In this document: positions 24,886 through 37,985 of the stretch, in pieces
Layout of the letters: the number at the start of each line of letters is the position of its first letter
Position numbering within the stretch: the first letter of the stretch is position 1
Origin: Lycium barbarum
Lineage: Eukaryota > Streptophyta > Magnoliopsida > Solanales > Solanaceae
NCBI RefSeq assembly: GCF_019175385.1
Contig: NC_083337.1
Span: forward strand, 19,701,885-19,765,884
Reading direction: 5' to 3'
DNA: 64,000 nucleotides
Program-made: the position numbers and the translations under genes
The notes under the pieces: generated by a model
Database searches by the model: none
Told to the model about the DNA's origin: nothing
The model's input: only the letters and a program-made list of their open reading frames with translations

Positions 24886-26067
24886 GCTTGGCGACTTCAC
24901 TAGGGACCACTTAGGTTCTAACCATAACGGACTTAGTTTAAATAGGCTTTGTGTGCTTATTTTAATTACCTTATTTGTTTGGTAACTGTTTTACATGCTA
25001 TTATTTGTTTGTTTGATATAAACTGTTTATGTATTACTTGCTTTGATAAAACTGTCCTTCCGTTCATATTTCCTCCACTCCTGGAAAATTCACACACTTA
25101 AAGCGGTTTCGCGGTTCGCGGCCGTGCACTACTAAATTACCCTTTAGTTGGATCGATCTTGTGGATTTAGTCGATCGGCGGTGCAGTCGACGGCCACGGA
25201 ATTTCCACTCCCAAGTTGTCCGCTTGGGGGAACCTTGTGTCATAGGAAGTCAACTCTTAGTCAGCCTAAGATAGAGCTAAACCAACCCCTTTATTAGGAG
25301 CATACATCTCATGACGTAGGAGGTTTAATACCCTTGGTGTATTAAACCCATTAGACGACTTTACCCAAACGTCCAAGCGGGTTCACGACCCCGAGTGACA
25401 CCAATCATACTTTATGTGCATGTTTGAAGGATAATTGTGCTTAAATATTGACTATTTGCTCTAATTAATTAAACTTTAGGAGGGAGGGAATGACTAACGT
25501 TTCTATGACAGGTATAGATTTGCATTGGAGTACAATGAATGACGAAACAGAGCTGATATTTAGACATAGGAAATTTTATTTACTTTACTTAGATTAGGAA
25601 ACACTTTATGTTGTATTCATTTGACATGTAATAAATATTACACTACCGTTGTACTTTATTTTGGGGAAATAGAATTTGTTTAATTAATCAAAGCAACGGG
25701 ATGACGTATTATGGCACACTTTACCCTTCAAACAAACGTTAGGCCTACCTCTGGCACGAAGAGGTCACCTGCATATTAGGATGCGTTATTATTGTTTGAT
25801 ATAATCGTTTACATTTGTTTGACAACTTGTTTGACTTTATTTGACGAATTATTTGCTACATGACTTACTTGATTTTACATGATCATGACTTTACCTAGAT
25901 ATATTCATGAGACTAACATCATTTACACTTTATGTTTCTTTTATTTTATTCCCAACAAAAGTTGATTCGTGTTGACACTCGAGCTGGCTGACCATCCTTA
26001 CCTCACAAGGTCAAAGACATCATCATTACCGCGACGTAGTTGGGCTATTCAAGGAAAATAAATTATT
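24886..26067 (+). other. noncoding leader of the gag-only element
   Basis: About 1.2 kb between LTR and Gag. It holds a GC-richer segment (25100-25400, for example gcggtttcgcggttcgcggc) and no open frame of note, so the extra ORF1 of complete Ogre elements is absent here. Confidence 0.6.
24889..24906 (+). other. primer-binding site, Tat/Ogre tRNA-Arg type
   Basis: tggcgacttcactaggga begins three bases after the 5' LTR. Ogre-type elements use tggcgactccgctgggga, complementary to a tRNA-Arg; this copy has a few changes. Confidence 0.75.
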
Positions 26068-28157
26068 ATGTCTGATCCAGCCGCATCTATTTCAACTGGT
26101 TTGGAAAACATCGTGATCTCTAGTGATCCCCCCGAGACTTCCGAACACAGAACTAATATTCAACATGATGAACATATCGCCCGCCTGACTCAAGAAATTG
26201 AGAATCTACGTGGAGAACTAAATCGGGTTAGGGACTTGACCAATTTATCCATCACACTCCAGAGTCCACCCCCTGAACCTAGAAATACTGCACCAAACCC
26301 ACCTCGTTTCCCATCACTCGAATCTCCAGTTCCTGAGCATTTTCCTCCACAAAACAATGCACCTACCAACAACAACTTACCTCCGATCACCCCCGCAAAT
26401 CCACCAAATCCATCATCCGCCTATACTCCCCCACAAAGTCAACCACCCACTTACACTAACTATACTCCTCCACAAAATCAACCACTCACTTACACTAACT
26501 ATACTCCTCCACAAAATCAACCACCCACCTACACTACCTATGCTACTCCTAATCCACCACCCGTCAACCCACCAAGTCAATCGCTAGTTCACACTCCCTA
26601 TGTTACTTTGCCCACCAACACTAATCCACCGCCTGCAACTACTCCTCTAAACCTACCAAATCAACCACCTACAAACACCACTTATAACACACCACCTCCA
26701 GTCCAAAACGCTCCCACTGTCCAGACTTACCCAATCCAGCATATACAAGGGGCACATTTTGTCACCCCAAATACACAGTATGTTCCTCCGGTATATGAAA
26801 CGCAAGCCTTTACTAACCCAGTAACGGTCAGGTTCCAACCCGAGGTAGATCAATACGAGGAAATGGAAAAGGATGCAAAAGCAGGGGCAGATAACATATT
26901 GCTAAAAGAGATCCACATTCTCAAAGAAGCAATGAGAAACCTTCAAGTTGCTAGGGGAACTAAGAGTGTAGAATACGAGGATCTCTGTGTTCAGCCTGAC
27001 GTCGATTTGCCCGTAGGCTACAAGCCGCCGAAATTTGATACATTTAATGGGACAGGTGACCCTCATACGCATTTAAGGGCCTATTGCGACAAACTGGTTG
27101 GAGTAGGAAGAGACCAGAACATAAGGATGAAGCTCTTCATAAGAAGCTTATCTGGTGAAGCTCTTACCTGGTATACACAACAAGACGTCCACAAGTGGCG
27201 AGGTTGGAGTGACATGGCGCAAGACTTTATGGACAGATTCAGTTTTAACACCGATATCACGCCAGATAGAGTCTACATGACTAAGTTAACCAAGAAGTCA
27301 ACTGAGACGTTCCGCGAGTATGCGTTACGTTGGAGGTCAGAAGCGGCCAGGGTTTAACCTCCAATGAATGATAGAGAAATGACTGCTACCTTCATTGAAT
27401 GCCAGGCTGGCGTATTTTATGAGAAAATGATAGGTATGATGGGACAAAAATTCACAGAAGTTGTCAGAATGGGAGAAGCTTTAGAAGAAGGAATCAAATC
27501 GGGAAAAATTCAGGATCTTATTGCTTTGCAAGCAATAAACAAAGCTATTCAATCTGGTTCTGTCGGCGGGGTTAAAAAGAAGAAAGAAGATGTCACTGCA
27601 GTCATGAATATCCAAGGGCATAAGCCGAGCCAAGCCATTACATACTTTAACCACCCACAACAACCTTTCTACCCTTACCACTACCCTGATCCCTACCAAG
27701 ATCTACTATCTCCTTACCCTGTCTACAACACCCAAGCAAACTACTACCAACCCCGAGCACCTCCGCATCAAAACCCACGTCCATATCAACCCGTTCAATC
27801 TCCCACTTACCAAAATCGACCGCATGCCACACCTACAGCCCGTCCAAACCCTGACACAAAAAACACTCGTAATTACACTCGGTTCGCTGAACCCTTGGCT
27901 CAATTGTTTGAAAGAATGAAAGCAGCAGGCGTGATACAACCGATTGAAGGACAAATTCCTGATCCTATCCCAAAATGGTTTGATGGTTCCAAGCGCTGTG
28001 CATACCATTCCGGAGTTGCTGGGCACGCCACTGAAGATTGTTATGGGCTTAAAAAAAAATCGAAGCCCTGATTAAGGAAGGAGTAGTCCAGCTCACTGGA
28101 GCTAAGCCCAATGTGGTCAACAATCCTTTACCTGCTCATGAAGATGCCAAAGTTTGA
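26068..28157 (+). pseudogene. Tat/Ogre-type Gag, one stop and one frameshift from open
   Basis: It starts at ATG 26068 (MSDPAASISTG). Features in order: a coiled-coil-like heptad stretch (HIARLTQEIENLRGELNRV), then about 150 residues of proline/asparagine/threonine-rich low complexity with repeated YTNYTPPQNQP units. The Gag core follows (YKPPKFDTFNGTGDPHTHL, MKLFIRSLSGEALTWYTQQ, FMDRFSFN, FREYALRWRSEAARV), then a C-terminal zinc-knuckle-like CAYHSGVAGHATEDCYGL (near 28000-28050). A TAA at 27355 interrupts it without a frame change; the next codons (PPMND...) carry straight on. A nine-A run at 28051-28059 appears one A short: the expected downstream residues (IEALIKEGVVQLTGAKP) lie in the next frame and run to a TGA at 28155. 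Gag would form the particle for this pol-less element. Confidence 0.87.
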
Positions 28158-31100
28158 AAGAAGTTATTACGTCAATTGGAAGGATGGAAAGGGGCATGTC
28201 ATCAACTTTTGTCGCTCCCGTGGGAACAATCCAAAAACAAACACACATGAAGACTACTGCTACAACTACTTACAATACCGAGACATCGACCATCCGGGGT
28301 GCCGAACTAGGAGAGACTCTGAAGAATTGGACTAGTAATCCGTCCATGATTCGCTGGGAGTCTTGGTAGTATGAACATGTAGTGAACTTGTTTTTTAAAT
28401 TGAGGTTTGAATCGTACCCAAAACTTTTGTTTGTTTTGCTTCATCTTTTGGAAGCTTAAATTGCAAAAACTATGAATGCATTTCTGATTTTCCTTAATTA
28501 TCTACTATTGTTATTCTCTACTTTATTTATCAAAACCGTCAACTCTATGATTGTGACATAAAATGAACGAATAAACAACATACATCTCAAGAGAGTAACA
28601 AAGAAAACTTGAGTACAAGACAATATTCCACTTGGAAGAAATCAAAATAGTCGATAGACAATGACACAAGCATGAAAGCCATCAGTCAAAGACATTGAAA
28701 GACAATGTTAGGTTAGACAGCCTAGTTTGCAACCATTCCTTTAAAACGTTACGAACTACGTTCCGACCTGATTCCTTTGGTGGGATACGTAGGCAGCCCA
28801 CATAGGGTTCGGTTGCATTATAACAGAAAATCAAAAAATAAATCCTTATACAAGGAGAACTACACATGGCTGGATTCCCTCGGCAGGATTCGTAGACTAT
28901 CAACATACAGGTCCGTCACACTTAGATTAAAATCCAACAAATCTTTTACTATTTATATAACAGAACTACGCTGACCTGATTCCCTTGGTAGGATACGTAG
29001 GCAATCCACATCGGGTTCGGTCCCTTTATTAGAAAATTTCAAACCATTTCTTATGTACTTTACGAACTACGTTCTGACCTGATTCCTTTGGAGGGATACG
29101 TAGGCAACCTATATAAGGTTCGGTCACACCACAACATAAGTCTAGTATACCCTTCTAAGTCGAAAACTGGGGCATATTTTGAAAGATTAGATAAGAGAAA
29201 GTTGGACATCGACAATATTAAGGCTACCAGACAGAAAATAGTATAGAAAAATGACTTTTCAATTGTTTCGGAAGTATCACAATCGAAAGTTGGCAGAAAT
29301 ATTTTACAACTTACATACATATGTTTACATATATATTTTTCCTTACATACATATATTTACATATACATTTTCCTCACATACATATATTTACATATATATC
29401 TTTCCTTACATACATATACTCACGTATATATCTTTCCTTATACATATACTTACATACCTACCTTTCAAATGAAATACTTTCTTGCAATTGTTTCACTACT
29501 ATTCACCTACCGAGGCTTGAACGGAGATCACAAGATCCAAACAAACAAGACGAATGGAGAGCCAACAACGTCAAGCTTCGAGTCAACACGAATCAACTTC
29601 CCCCTCCCAAACTAAGAATTTTTCTTTGAGTGCAGGAATTAAAAGACTGCGAGATCAACAGTCAAGTCTATCAATCACAATCGAAAATCATCATCTGGCC
29701 CATTATGGCCTCGCCTCAAAAGCCAAACGGCTTTATTTCTAACTCTATCTTTAATTTTATTTTATCACAACAACTTTATGACTTCATTAACAAACATACC
29801 TGTTTTGTAGGTTAAAGGCGAATTAAATCAGGATCACATGTCATTAGTTCGGCCTGTCACGATACCATCAACATCATAAGCCAAACGGCTATGCTATCAC
29901 TTTACTCCATACTTTATCAATTATTTTTCACTTTTCTTACTTTAACAACTTTACCCTGAACTCTACAGGAATCAACATTAAATCTCCGAAGACAACCGGA
30001 GGCATCATTTGGTTATTCAGCCTCTTCCGCATTAGCCAAACGGCTACACTCTTACTTTACCCCTACTTTATCCATTACTTTATCATTTACTTTACCAACT
30101 TTAACGACTTTATCCTGAACTTTGCAGGGATTATCATCAAGTCTCCGAAGACAACCGGGGGCATCATTCGGCTATACAGCCTCACATGCATAAGCCAGAC
30201 GGCTACACTATGACTTTACTCTCAACTTTATCATTCACTTTACCAACTCTAATGACTTTACCCTGAACTTTACAGGAATTATCATTGAAGCCTCCGAAAA
30301 CAACTGGAGACATCATCCACTTTACGACTTTACCTTGTACTTTACGGGAATCTTCATCAAATCTCCGAAGACAACTAGAGATATCATATCATCGAGTCCC
30401 GACAACAACTGGAGACATTACATGGCTACACGACCTCATCTGCATAAGCCAAATGGCTACACTTTTACTTTACTCTTTACTTTATCACTTTACTTCATCA
30501 TCTACTTTATCTACTTTAACGACTTTATCTTAAATTCCGCAGACATCATTCATCATCGAGTCCCGGAAGACAGCCGGAGGCCTTATCACTATCATCTTCC
30601 AACGGCAACTAGAGATATTATTACATCGTCGGCATAAACTTCACGCATTCATTCAAGTCCCTGAAGACAACCAGAGACAACATTGGCCACACTGCTTCAT
30701 TATAAGCCACACGGCTTCATCTTCATTCCCACACTCACATTTATTATCATTTTTACACTCTTTATAAGTTTTACACTTTCGACTTTATCCCAGACTTTGT
30801 TACTGATTTTGACGTGAATTTCAGTTTTTGACAGAATATACAATCTACGTACAGAGACACATCACAACATGGAACTTTATCTTACGCAGTGAACTGGGGC
30901 AAAAATGCTGAAGAGGAATATCAAACTCATAAGCAAAGGACACGGATCTACTCTCGAACTCGACTCCGCCTACATCCACAAACATGTGATACGTAGGTTA
31001 TCAAAATTTTCTTTCATATACACCGCCAAGACTCTACTCAATCAACTCATTTCGTAAATCTCGTATCATTTTCTATATCCCAGTGTCTCCATAACTCAAC

Positions 31101-31416
31101 ACTGGGGCATTTTTTGGAGAACTTACATCGTGTCTAGTAGAGTCCTACTTATGGGTGTGTTGTGCATCACATTTATAATTAGAAGGCTATAAGAATATGT
31201 TCCATTCTCGTCACCTGTCTACAACCCTTGCAAAGTTATAAATTCATTCTCTCAACAGGTTCGACCATAATTCCTTCTGCCTTCATAATATTTTCCACCA
31301 ATTCTCCTAACCTATATTTTCTCAAGTTCGTATTTGTTGGTCGGAACAAAATTGGCTACTACGTCAACTTCTTAGCCCGAAAACTCTTACATCGTCTCCG
31401 GTCGAAGAGGGGCATC
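28158..31416 (+). repeat. noncoding tandem-module region of the gag-only element
   Basis: This replaces pol. Three modules are visible. (1) 28740-29130: at least three copies of a 70-120-bp unit built on acgaactacg, gacctgattcctttggtggg and gatacgtaggca, plus a weaker fourth. (2) 29305-29465: a (ttacatacatatat)-type array of about 30-bp units. (3) about 29870-30700: units of about 150 bp with ctccgaagacaaccgg, cataagccaaacggctacac and tttaccctgaactttacagg. gatacgtagg returns near 30988. No aspartic-protease, RT or integrase motif was found on either strand; the short ORFs here are repeat translations. Confidence 0.8.
31404..31416 (+). other. polypurine tract of the gag-only element
   Basis: gaagaggggcatc ends directly at the start of the 3' LTR, where plus-strand DNA synthesis would be primed. 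Confidence 0.75.
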
Positions 31417-34400
31417 TGTTGACACCCAATTTTGTCCCTCCTTTATTTCAATTTATTTACTCGGGCTTCTAAATTTACTGACGAGCTAAATACTTTATTT
31501 TCACTATTTTTTATTTTTTATTGCTACTACTATTAATATCGCTACTGTTATTTTAAACATTACGAGCATTACTTTACCACAAATTTTAAATGATTCGTCA
31601 TCATTTCACTTTTTCGGGTTTGGACTCGTTAAATTATTTACAGAACAACACTTTGTTAAATCCTTATCTTTCACATATTAATTATTAATTGTCTTCATAT
31701 AGTATATATTGTACTAGTTGTTAAATTAGATGCCCAAAAATAATTAAAATAGAGGATGAAGGGTCAACAATTTCAGCCAAATAAATGGCCCAAATTATCA
31801 GCCCATACTCTAATTAATTCAACCAACCCACATTATTCCCTACCCAAAACAATTCAGCCCACATTATTTCCCTACCCAGCCCATTACCTAATTCTACCCG
31901 GCGGCCCACTACAATTAAAACCCCTAACCTCTCTTCCTCATTCATTTCCCTTTTTCCTTCTCTTCTTCACCTAACCCTAGCTGCCCCTCTCCTTCTCTCT
32001 TTCTCCTTTCCCTCTTCAGCCGACGCACACCCTACCACTTCATCTCTCTCACTCACGCTCCCCTCCACTCACCATTGTCCCCCACTTCGCTCTGTCCCCC
32101 CGCTCCTCTCTCTCCTCACTCTATAAAGGGAGAAAAATTTACTCAGTTGAAAAAAAGGGGGGAAAAGATGAAAAAAAGGACGGAGCATTATTTGAGAAAG
32201 GAACGGGATTATTCAGTGTTTTGGAGGGAATTATTCAGTGTTTTGAGGAGATCGGAGATCGAAAATCCTCTGAAAACAAATCGGGGGAAAACATTACCAT
32301 ACTCAACATTTCCACCTTTCCGTTATTACTTAGAGTTTTGTTCCAATTCCATTCTATTTAGGGGGGATTTTTGGGGGACGACATTCAACATTTTTTATCT
32401 TTGATTACTACTCTAAATATGGAATTCGTTCGAATTCTGTTCTGTTTCAATTCTTTGGCAGCCACTTTAACCATTCCTAATTATTTTTACATGTTTCAAT
32501 CGCTATACTTGGGAACACCCATTTGAAAATTAAGTCATTTTACTCTTTCGGCTTGTTACTTTAAGATCGAGCGTAGATTTGAAGCCTCGACACCCCGTTC
32601 ACTGCACCCACAAAATGTCAGTGTGTTCTTTTATTTCGAATCTAAAGTATATGATGTGTTCGTGTATGTTGTTGCTTCAGTTTGGCTAAATTTCAGTTGA
32701 GCAGCTTAGTAGTATTACGCATGTTCATGTTTTAGTTAGTCTAATTTCGATTTAGTAATTAATAGTGTTTATATGTTCGTGTCTTAGTTCGGTTTAATTT
32801 CTGTTCAATAGTTGAATAGCATTATGTATGTTCCTGTTTGATCAGTTTGATCTCGGTTAAGTGGTTAATAACATCTATAGGTTCATATGTTAGTTTGGTT
32901 TTAACTTAATCTTGTCTCGTTTTGATTCTGTAGTCGTTCCGCTTTATGTGCGTTTGGAAGATTAGGCATGTGGATTTTAAAACTCGTTGTATATTTTGAT
33001 TAAGTTATAAGTCGGCTTTAGGTCGGCAACCTGTTGGTTATGCAGATTTGTATCAGTGTTTTGAATCGTCTTGTCGAGTTGTGATTTCTTCCTCATCTCA
33101 GTTTATTTCCCTTTCATTAAGTTCTGTACGTGTGTCAATTTCGTTATAGGTTAGTTTAGTTCCGAAACACTGTTAGAGTTAGATAAATAAGTCTCCTATG
33201 ATCACTGCATATATAGCTGCATTTGTTGAGGTTTGGAATGGCACGTCATTTGATTTTTAATTGATTAATTTGATATTCTGCGCGCCATATGTTTTCTCTT
33301 AAAATACGAAACTGAGATCATCTACCTGCAACCTTCAACTTCTTCACTTGTAAATAAAAATGAGTGTTTAGACAGTTATTCTTCGTTTCATTGTTGTAGT
33401 AAAGAATGTAACGAATTAGTGGCTTGAGTTTTCTTTGTTCCTTACCATAAGAATGTTTATGAATCTTGCAAAAGGTACATGTTTCTAGTGTAGTTTAATA
33501 TGTGTTTGGGGTTGTTTTATAGGAAATTAAGTTTGCTTTGTGTGTGATCATCAGGTTAGGTCAAAAGAAATAAAGTCATGTGATATTCCCTGAATAGCAA
33601 ATAAATTAATCGCATTCCATATGATTGTTTCTTGGTAAATTTGAATCTGTTTGTGCACTTGAGGACATTGCACGAGTTAGAATGGTATGCTTTTCTTGAT
33701 TGTTTGGCTAGAAGAGAATGATTTTTGGTGAAAAATTGCTCAAGGTTGTTGTGAGGTTAGGGGTGGCCGAATGGCTTGGAGAACCTTCTCCTTCTTTCTT
33801 GTTCTTTCATTTTCTTGAAAATTCTAGAGGGTTATGTGGACAAGTAGAAGACTTGGTCTTCTTTTAATCCCATGGATTTTAATTCCACATGGGCTTGGCC
33901 CAAGTGTGTTGGACGACCTCCCGTGGCCCAACACCTAAGCCCACTTTTTTTTTTGTTTTCCAAGCCCAATTATTTCTTGGCTAGTTCTTATAATTCATGA
34001 AAGCTATTTTTCAAATTTCCAAATTTGCCCTTCGTCGATGTTTGTTTCGACTTGGATGAAGAGATCTGGTGACTGTTGTTTACATCCTCATTACACGAAA
34101 AAAATATACTTTACACTCTATGTTGTCCTCTCTGTCCTGCCCCCTGAACTGCTGTAATTTAGCCATTTTTGTTGTTGTACTTTCGGGTCATAAACCGCTG
34201 CATTTCGAATCGAATTTCTGCTGCGCATTGAGTTGAATTTTACCTTCATTCTGAGATGAATTGTTATTCATTTTGAGGTGATAAGACCATTTTCGCTGCT
34301 GTTTTTTTTTTGCTGCTGCATAGTTTTAGCAAATCGCTCTAAGATTTAGCTCTAATTCGTTGAGGAGTCATCACATCACCATGTCGTTGTTCATTAGAGT

Positions 34401-35745
34401 CATTCGGATTTGTTTCGGTTAAGATTTGTAGAATTGAGATTAGTAGTTTTTTTTTTTTGGCTTTAGTTTACATGGCAATATGTTTAATTTCGAGAATGAA
34501 TATTATCCAGAGGCCAATTCACACGTATGCACTGATATGTGTTTGACTGCTCGTATACAGAAGAATCATGAACTAATATTTGTCCATTTTAATTTACATT
34601 CCATACTAAATAGATGCATTCCTTTGTTCTCTAACCTTAAAATCCATTATCTGCCATTATGGTGGTGGGCTTATGGGTATAATGCTGCGTTCTTCACTTG
34701 ATCATAAGCATAAGTCTTTAATTTTCTTCTTTATCCTTTATAATTATTTTAATCGGTTTTCTTTCTAATCCTTTATATTTTTCTTTTCTTTTGCATGCAC
34801 AACCGGAGCCGAAGAGTCTCACTTTGAGACTCAACGACACCGCTATCACACGGAGCCGGGCATCCTCGATCATTTCAAGTTTCACATCGCTCAAAGAGAA
34901 ATTACGAAATAATCAATCCTTCTGCCGGGAGTTTATTTTGGCTAACGTATTTGTTGATGATGCTTGTTTATATGCTTGGCGTGCCTAACCTTTATTTGTA
35001 TTTGTATGACTAATTGCTAAGACTTAAGTTACTATAATTTAAAGTTAAGTTTCATTTAAGGTTTCACTTTAGATATTAATAGAGTACTTCCTCTTACAGA
35101 GAACACGACATTTAGACATATGGAATTGGATAAGTGATCAGTTTACCACATTGCACTGATTTTAAAATTGGCCTTCCAAATTCGTACTTGCCCGGTCGTA
35201 GTTTAACATAAGTGTCCCACTAAAGACTATTCACATACTTTAAATTATAACTTAATATTATTTTATAAAAAATTTTAAGTTTCAGGGTAATTTTATTTAA
35301 AGGCAATAAATGACCATTTCTAATAATGATGAATCCTTTTCCAAGTGTAATATATACCTTTACTTTCCCCACAAGTCTTATTTTAAATAACATTCATAGA
35401 TGTCTATCAATAGTTTTGGCAATGCTTATAAAGATAATTTCTTAAACATTATAAAATATTACATCTACATTCTTAGCCTAATTAAATTTGAGTCCGGTCG
35501 GTCAACCATTGTTAATGGATCTTAAAGGATGCCTAATACCTTCCCTTTAGACTAATTGAACCCTTACCTAGAAGCTTAAGTTTCGCAGACCTTAAACAGA
35601 GCTAACTTTAGAAAATAACTTTAATAAACTTTAGGTGTCCTAATTCACCATAAATAATTAGGTGGCGACTCCTTAAAATAAACAAAAAACAGGAATCACC
35701 AATATGTTGTACTCTATTTTAACCCGGTTAAAATGGGGTATGACA
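31417..35745 (+). repeat. 3' LTR of the gag-only element (4329 bp)
   Basis: Collinear with 20557-24885 at an offset of 10860. By eye the two differ by a few tens of substitutions and small compensating indels, such as a/c at 20580/31440 and cctctttc/cctcattc near 21077/31937. That suggests divergence near one percent and a fairly recent insertion. Confidence 0.95.
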
Positions 35746-35750
35746 ATCAA

Positions 35751-36904
35751 ACAGTCTCCCCAGAACTTGTGAGGAAGACTTGACTGAAATAACAAGGCTC
35801 TACTAACTTCTAATAGATGTCTGTGCTTTCTCTCAACTATTCCATTCTGTTGAGGGGTTTCAACACATGATGTTGATGAACAATGCCCTTAGACTTTAAG
35901 AATTCAGAGGACTCGTTACTGGCCCCTAGTTCCCAGGCATTATCTGATCTGATCTTTCTTATTTTCTTGTCAAACTGCCTTTCAATCATAATAATAAAAT
36001 ATTTACGAATGGGGAAAGCATTGCTCTTGGTAGATAGAAGGAAAGTCCATGTGCATCTAGTGTAGTCATCAACCACAGTAAGAAAATATCTAAAACCATC
36101 ATAGGTAGGTGATTTGTATGATCCCCATGTGTCTATGTGTATTAGATTAAATGCTTCTTTAGAAGTAATGTTGCTATTAGGGAAAGGTAACTTGGTCTGT
36201 TTTGCTAAAGGGAAAACTTCACATGGAACAGCAAATTTAGAACAAAAAGAAGCTGAAATTTCATTGATATTTTTCATATTGGATAAGGGCATATGGCCTA
36301 GTCTTATATTCCATAGCTTGCTAGTTACATCAGAGACGGAAACTGAAGACAAAGCTAATGGCATAGTGCCTTTTGAATGAGAAACTGAAATAGACAAAGC
36401 ATTACAAGATTTAACTAAACTAGGTGCTAATGCAGGACTTGTTTCTGGAGCAAATTTGAGCAGATAGAGTCCTTTGTGAGCTTTACCAAGGACCATGGGG
36501 CTCTTCATTGAAGGGTCCTGCATGAAACTATGAGAAGAATTGAACATTAGCCAATAATTGAACTGAAGACACAGTTTGTGAACTGAAATAAGGTTATAAT
36601 GGAAACTAGGAATAAACAAGACTTTGTGTATGATTACTTAAGTGAATAATTTGACTGAACCTGCATGAGTAACTCTAACCTTTTGAGAATTAGGCAGATT
36701 AATAGAGATTGGACTAGGTAAAGGATAGATTGAAACAAAGAACTTTTTGTTAAAACTCATATGCTCACTAGCACCTGAGCCAATGATCCATGAATCACTA
36801 TTTAGGAATTTGTTTGGGGGAACTTGAATTAAAAGAGAAAGAGACAGTTTGTATACCAGCACAATTTGCATTAGGTTCATTGCTCTGCTCATTGTTTTGA
36901 GCAT
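35751..36904 (-). pseudogene. Copia protease, pre-integrase and N-terminal integrase
   Basis: The protease motif reads WIIGSGASEHM (near 36790), where the family has DSGA, so the catalytic aspartate is a glycine. A TAA at 36638 interrupts the frame. The GAG-pre-integrase region (LWNIRLGHMPLSNM) follows, with CEVFPLAKQTKLPF where a CxxC is usual. The integrase core comes next, with the first aspartate in LIHIDTWGSYKSP, the second in RSDNAWEL and the ESSEFLKSKGIVHQHH block near the third acidic residue. A frameshift near 35870 breaks the last part. The coding sequence is then cut by the foreign element at 35745 and resumes at 20551. Confidence 0.87.
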
Positions 36905-37985
36905 TTTCCTTGAATTGATTTAGCATTTGTGCTATTTGCTGCAACTGCTCTTGACTGAGCTGCTTGCTTGCATCCCCAGATTCATTGTTGTAGAAGAATT
37001 GTTCCCCATTTCCTTCCTGTTTGAATGTTGCATTACCTTGAACAAAATTCTGATTGTTCCTAGTTCTAGTAAACTTGAAATTTGGTGGAAAACCTTTGCT
37101 CCTGTAGCACTGGTCAATGGTGTGTCCAACTTTCTTGCAGTACTTGAAAGTAGGAGGGATTCTCTTGTTGACGATATTTCCTTTAGGTCCTTTACCATCA
37201 TTGTAGTATGGTCTCTAACCACCTTGACCAGCAGCTAACAAAGAGGAGGTTTCACCTGGATACTTGGGTGTGGAATGCATCTCCCTTTGCTTTTCCTCTT
37301 GCATTAGGAGTGCATAAGCATTAGCAACAAAGGGCAGTGGAGAGATCATTAAAATATTTCCTCTAGCACCACAGTAAATGTCATTGAGACCCATAAGAAA
37401 CTTGACCAGTTTTTCATCTTGCTTAGCTTTGAGCATCTTTGTTTTTGCTTCACAGGTACACACACAACTGCAGATAAATGAATCCAAACTCTCAAGCTTA
37501 TCCCAAAGCCTTTTCATCTTGGTATAGTAAGTTGTAATGTCACTTGCACCCTGTGTTAGATCACTCAACTCTTTTTGGAGTTGAAATAATTTGGCTCCAC
37601 TGCTCTGTCCAAATCTAGCTTCTAGATCATTCCATATATCCTTAGCAGTGGTGAAATAGATCACACTTTCAGAAATTTCTTTTGAAAGTGAATTTAGTAA
37701 CCAAGCAATAACCATACTATTTGCTCTTGACCATGCCTTTTCCAGATCTGAGTTCCCTGATAGCTTTGATGAAGAACCATCTATGAAGCCTACTTTGTTT
37801 TTGGCAGAAAAAGCTATGAGCATGCCTCTCTTCCAACCAGCAAAGCTCTTTCCATCAAAAGGAGAGTTGACTAGCTGCATACCAGGCGTATCAGAAGGAG
37901 AAATAAAGTAGGGGTGTGATGCATTCACAGTCTCAATGGTGACTACTGCAGTCGCAGTTTGATTTGTTTCAGTGTTATCACCCAT
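36905..37985 (-). pseudogene. Copia Gag (UBN2-type) with mutated zinc knuckle
   Basis: It starts at the ATG at 37985 (MGDNTETNQ), about 95 bases after the PBS. The N-terminal segment (HPYFISPSDTPGMQLV, FDGKSFAGWKRGM) and the UBN2 core (AWLLNSLSKEI, DIWNDLEARFGQ, LSDLTQG, TTYYTKMKRLWDKL) are those of plant Copia Gag, which forms the particle and binds RNA. An in-frame TAG at 37215 interrupts it. The same frame then gives the knuckle region FKYCKKVGHTIDQCY, in which the first cysteine of the CCHC is replaced by phenylalanine. A glutamine-rich tail follows. The move into the protease frame needs a shift near 36850-36900. Confidence 0.85.

Larger units (their letters stand above)
20557..35745 (+). 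mobile_element. gag-only Tat/Ogre-like LTR retrotransposon (15.2 kb)
   Basis: Two LTRs of exactly 4329 bp (20557-24885 and 31417-35745) bound a 6.5-kb interior. The 5-bp target duplication is atcaa (20552-20556 and 35746-35750). PBS, polypurine tract and a Gag relic are present, but no protease, reverse transcriptase, RNase H or integrase can be found on either strand. This matches the class of non-autonomous LTR elements that keep only Gag (TR-GAG type). LTR ends tgttgacaccc...ggtatgaca, the long LTRs and the PBS place it in the Tat/Ogre lineage. It sits inside the Copia integrase gene and would rely on enzymes from an autonomous relative. Confidence 0.92.

Noticed and set aside
29251..29629. 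Tyr/Ile/His-rich repetitive ORFs
   Set aside because: Translation of a roughly 30-bp ttacatacatatat-type tandem repeat.
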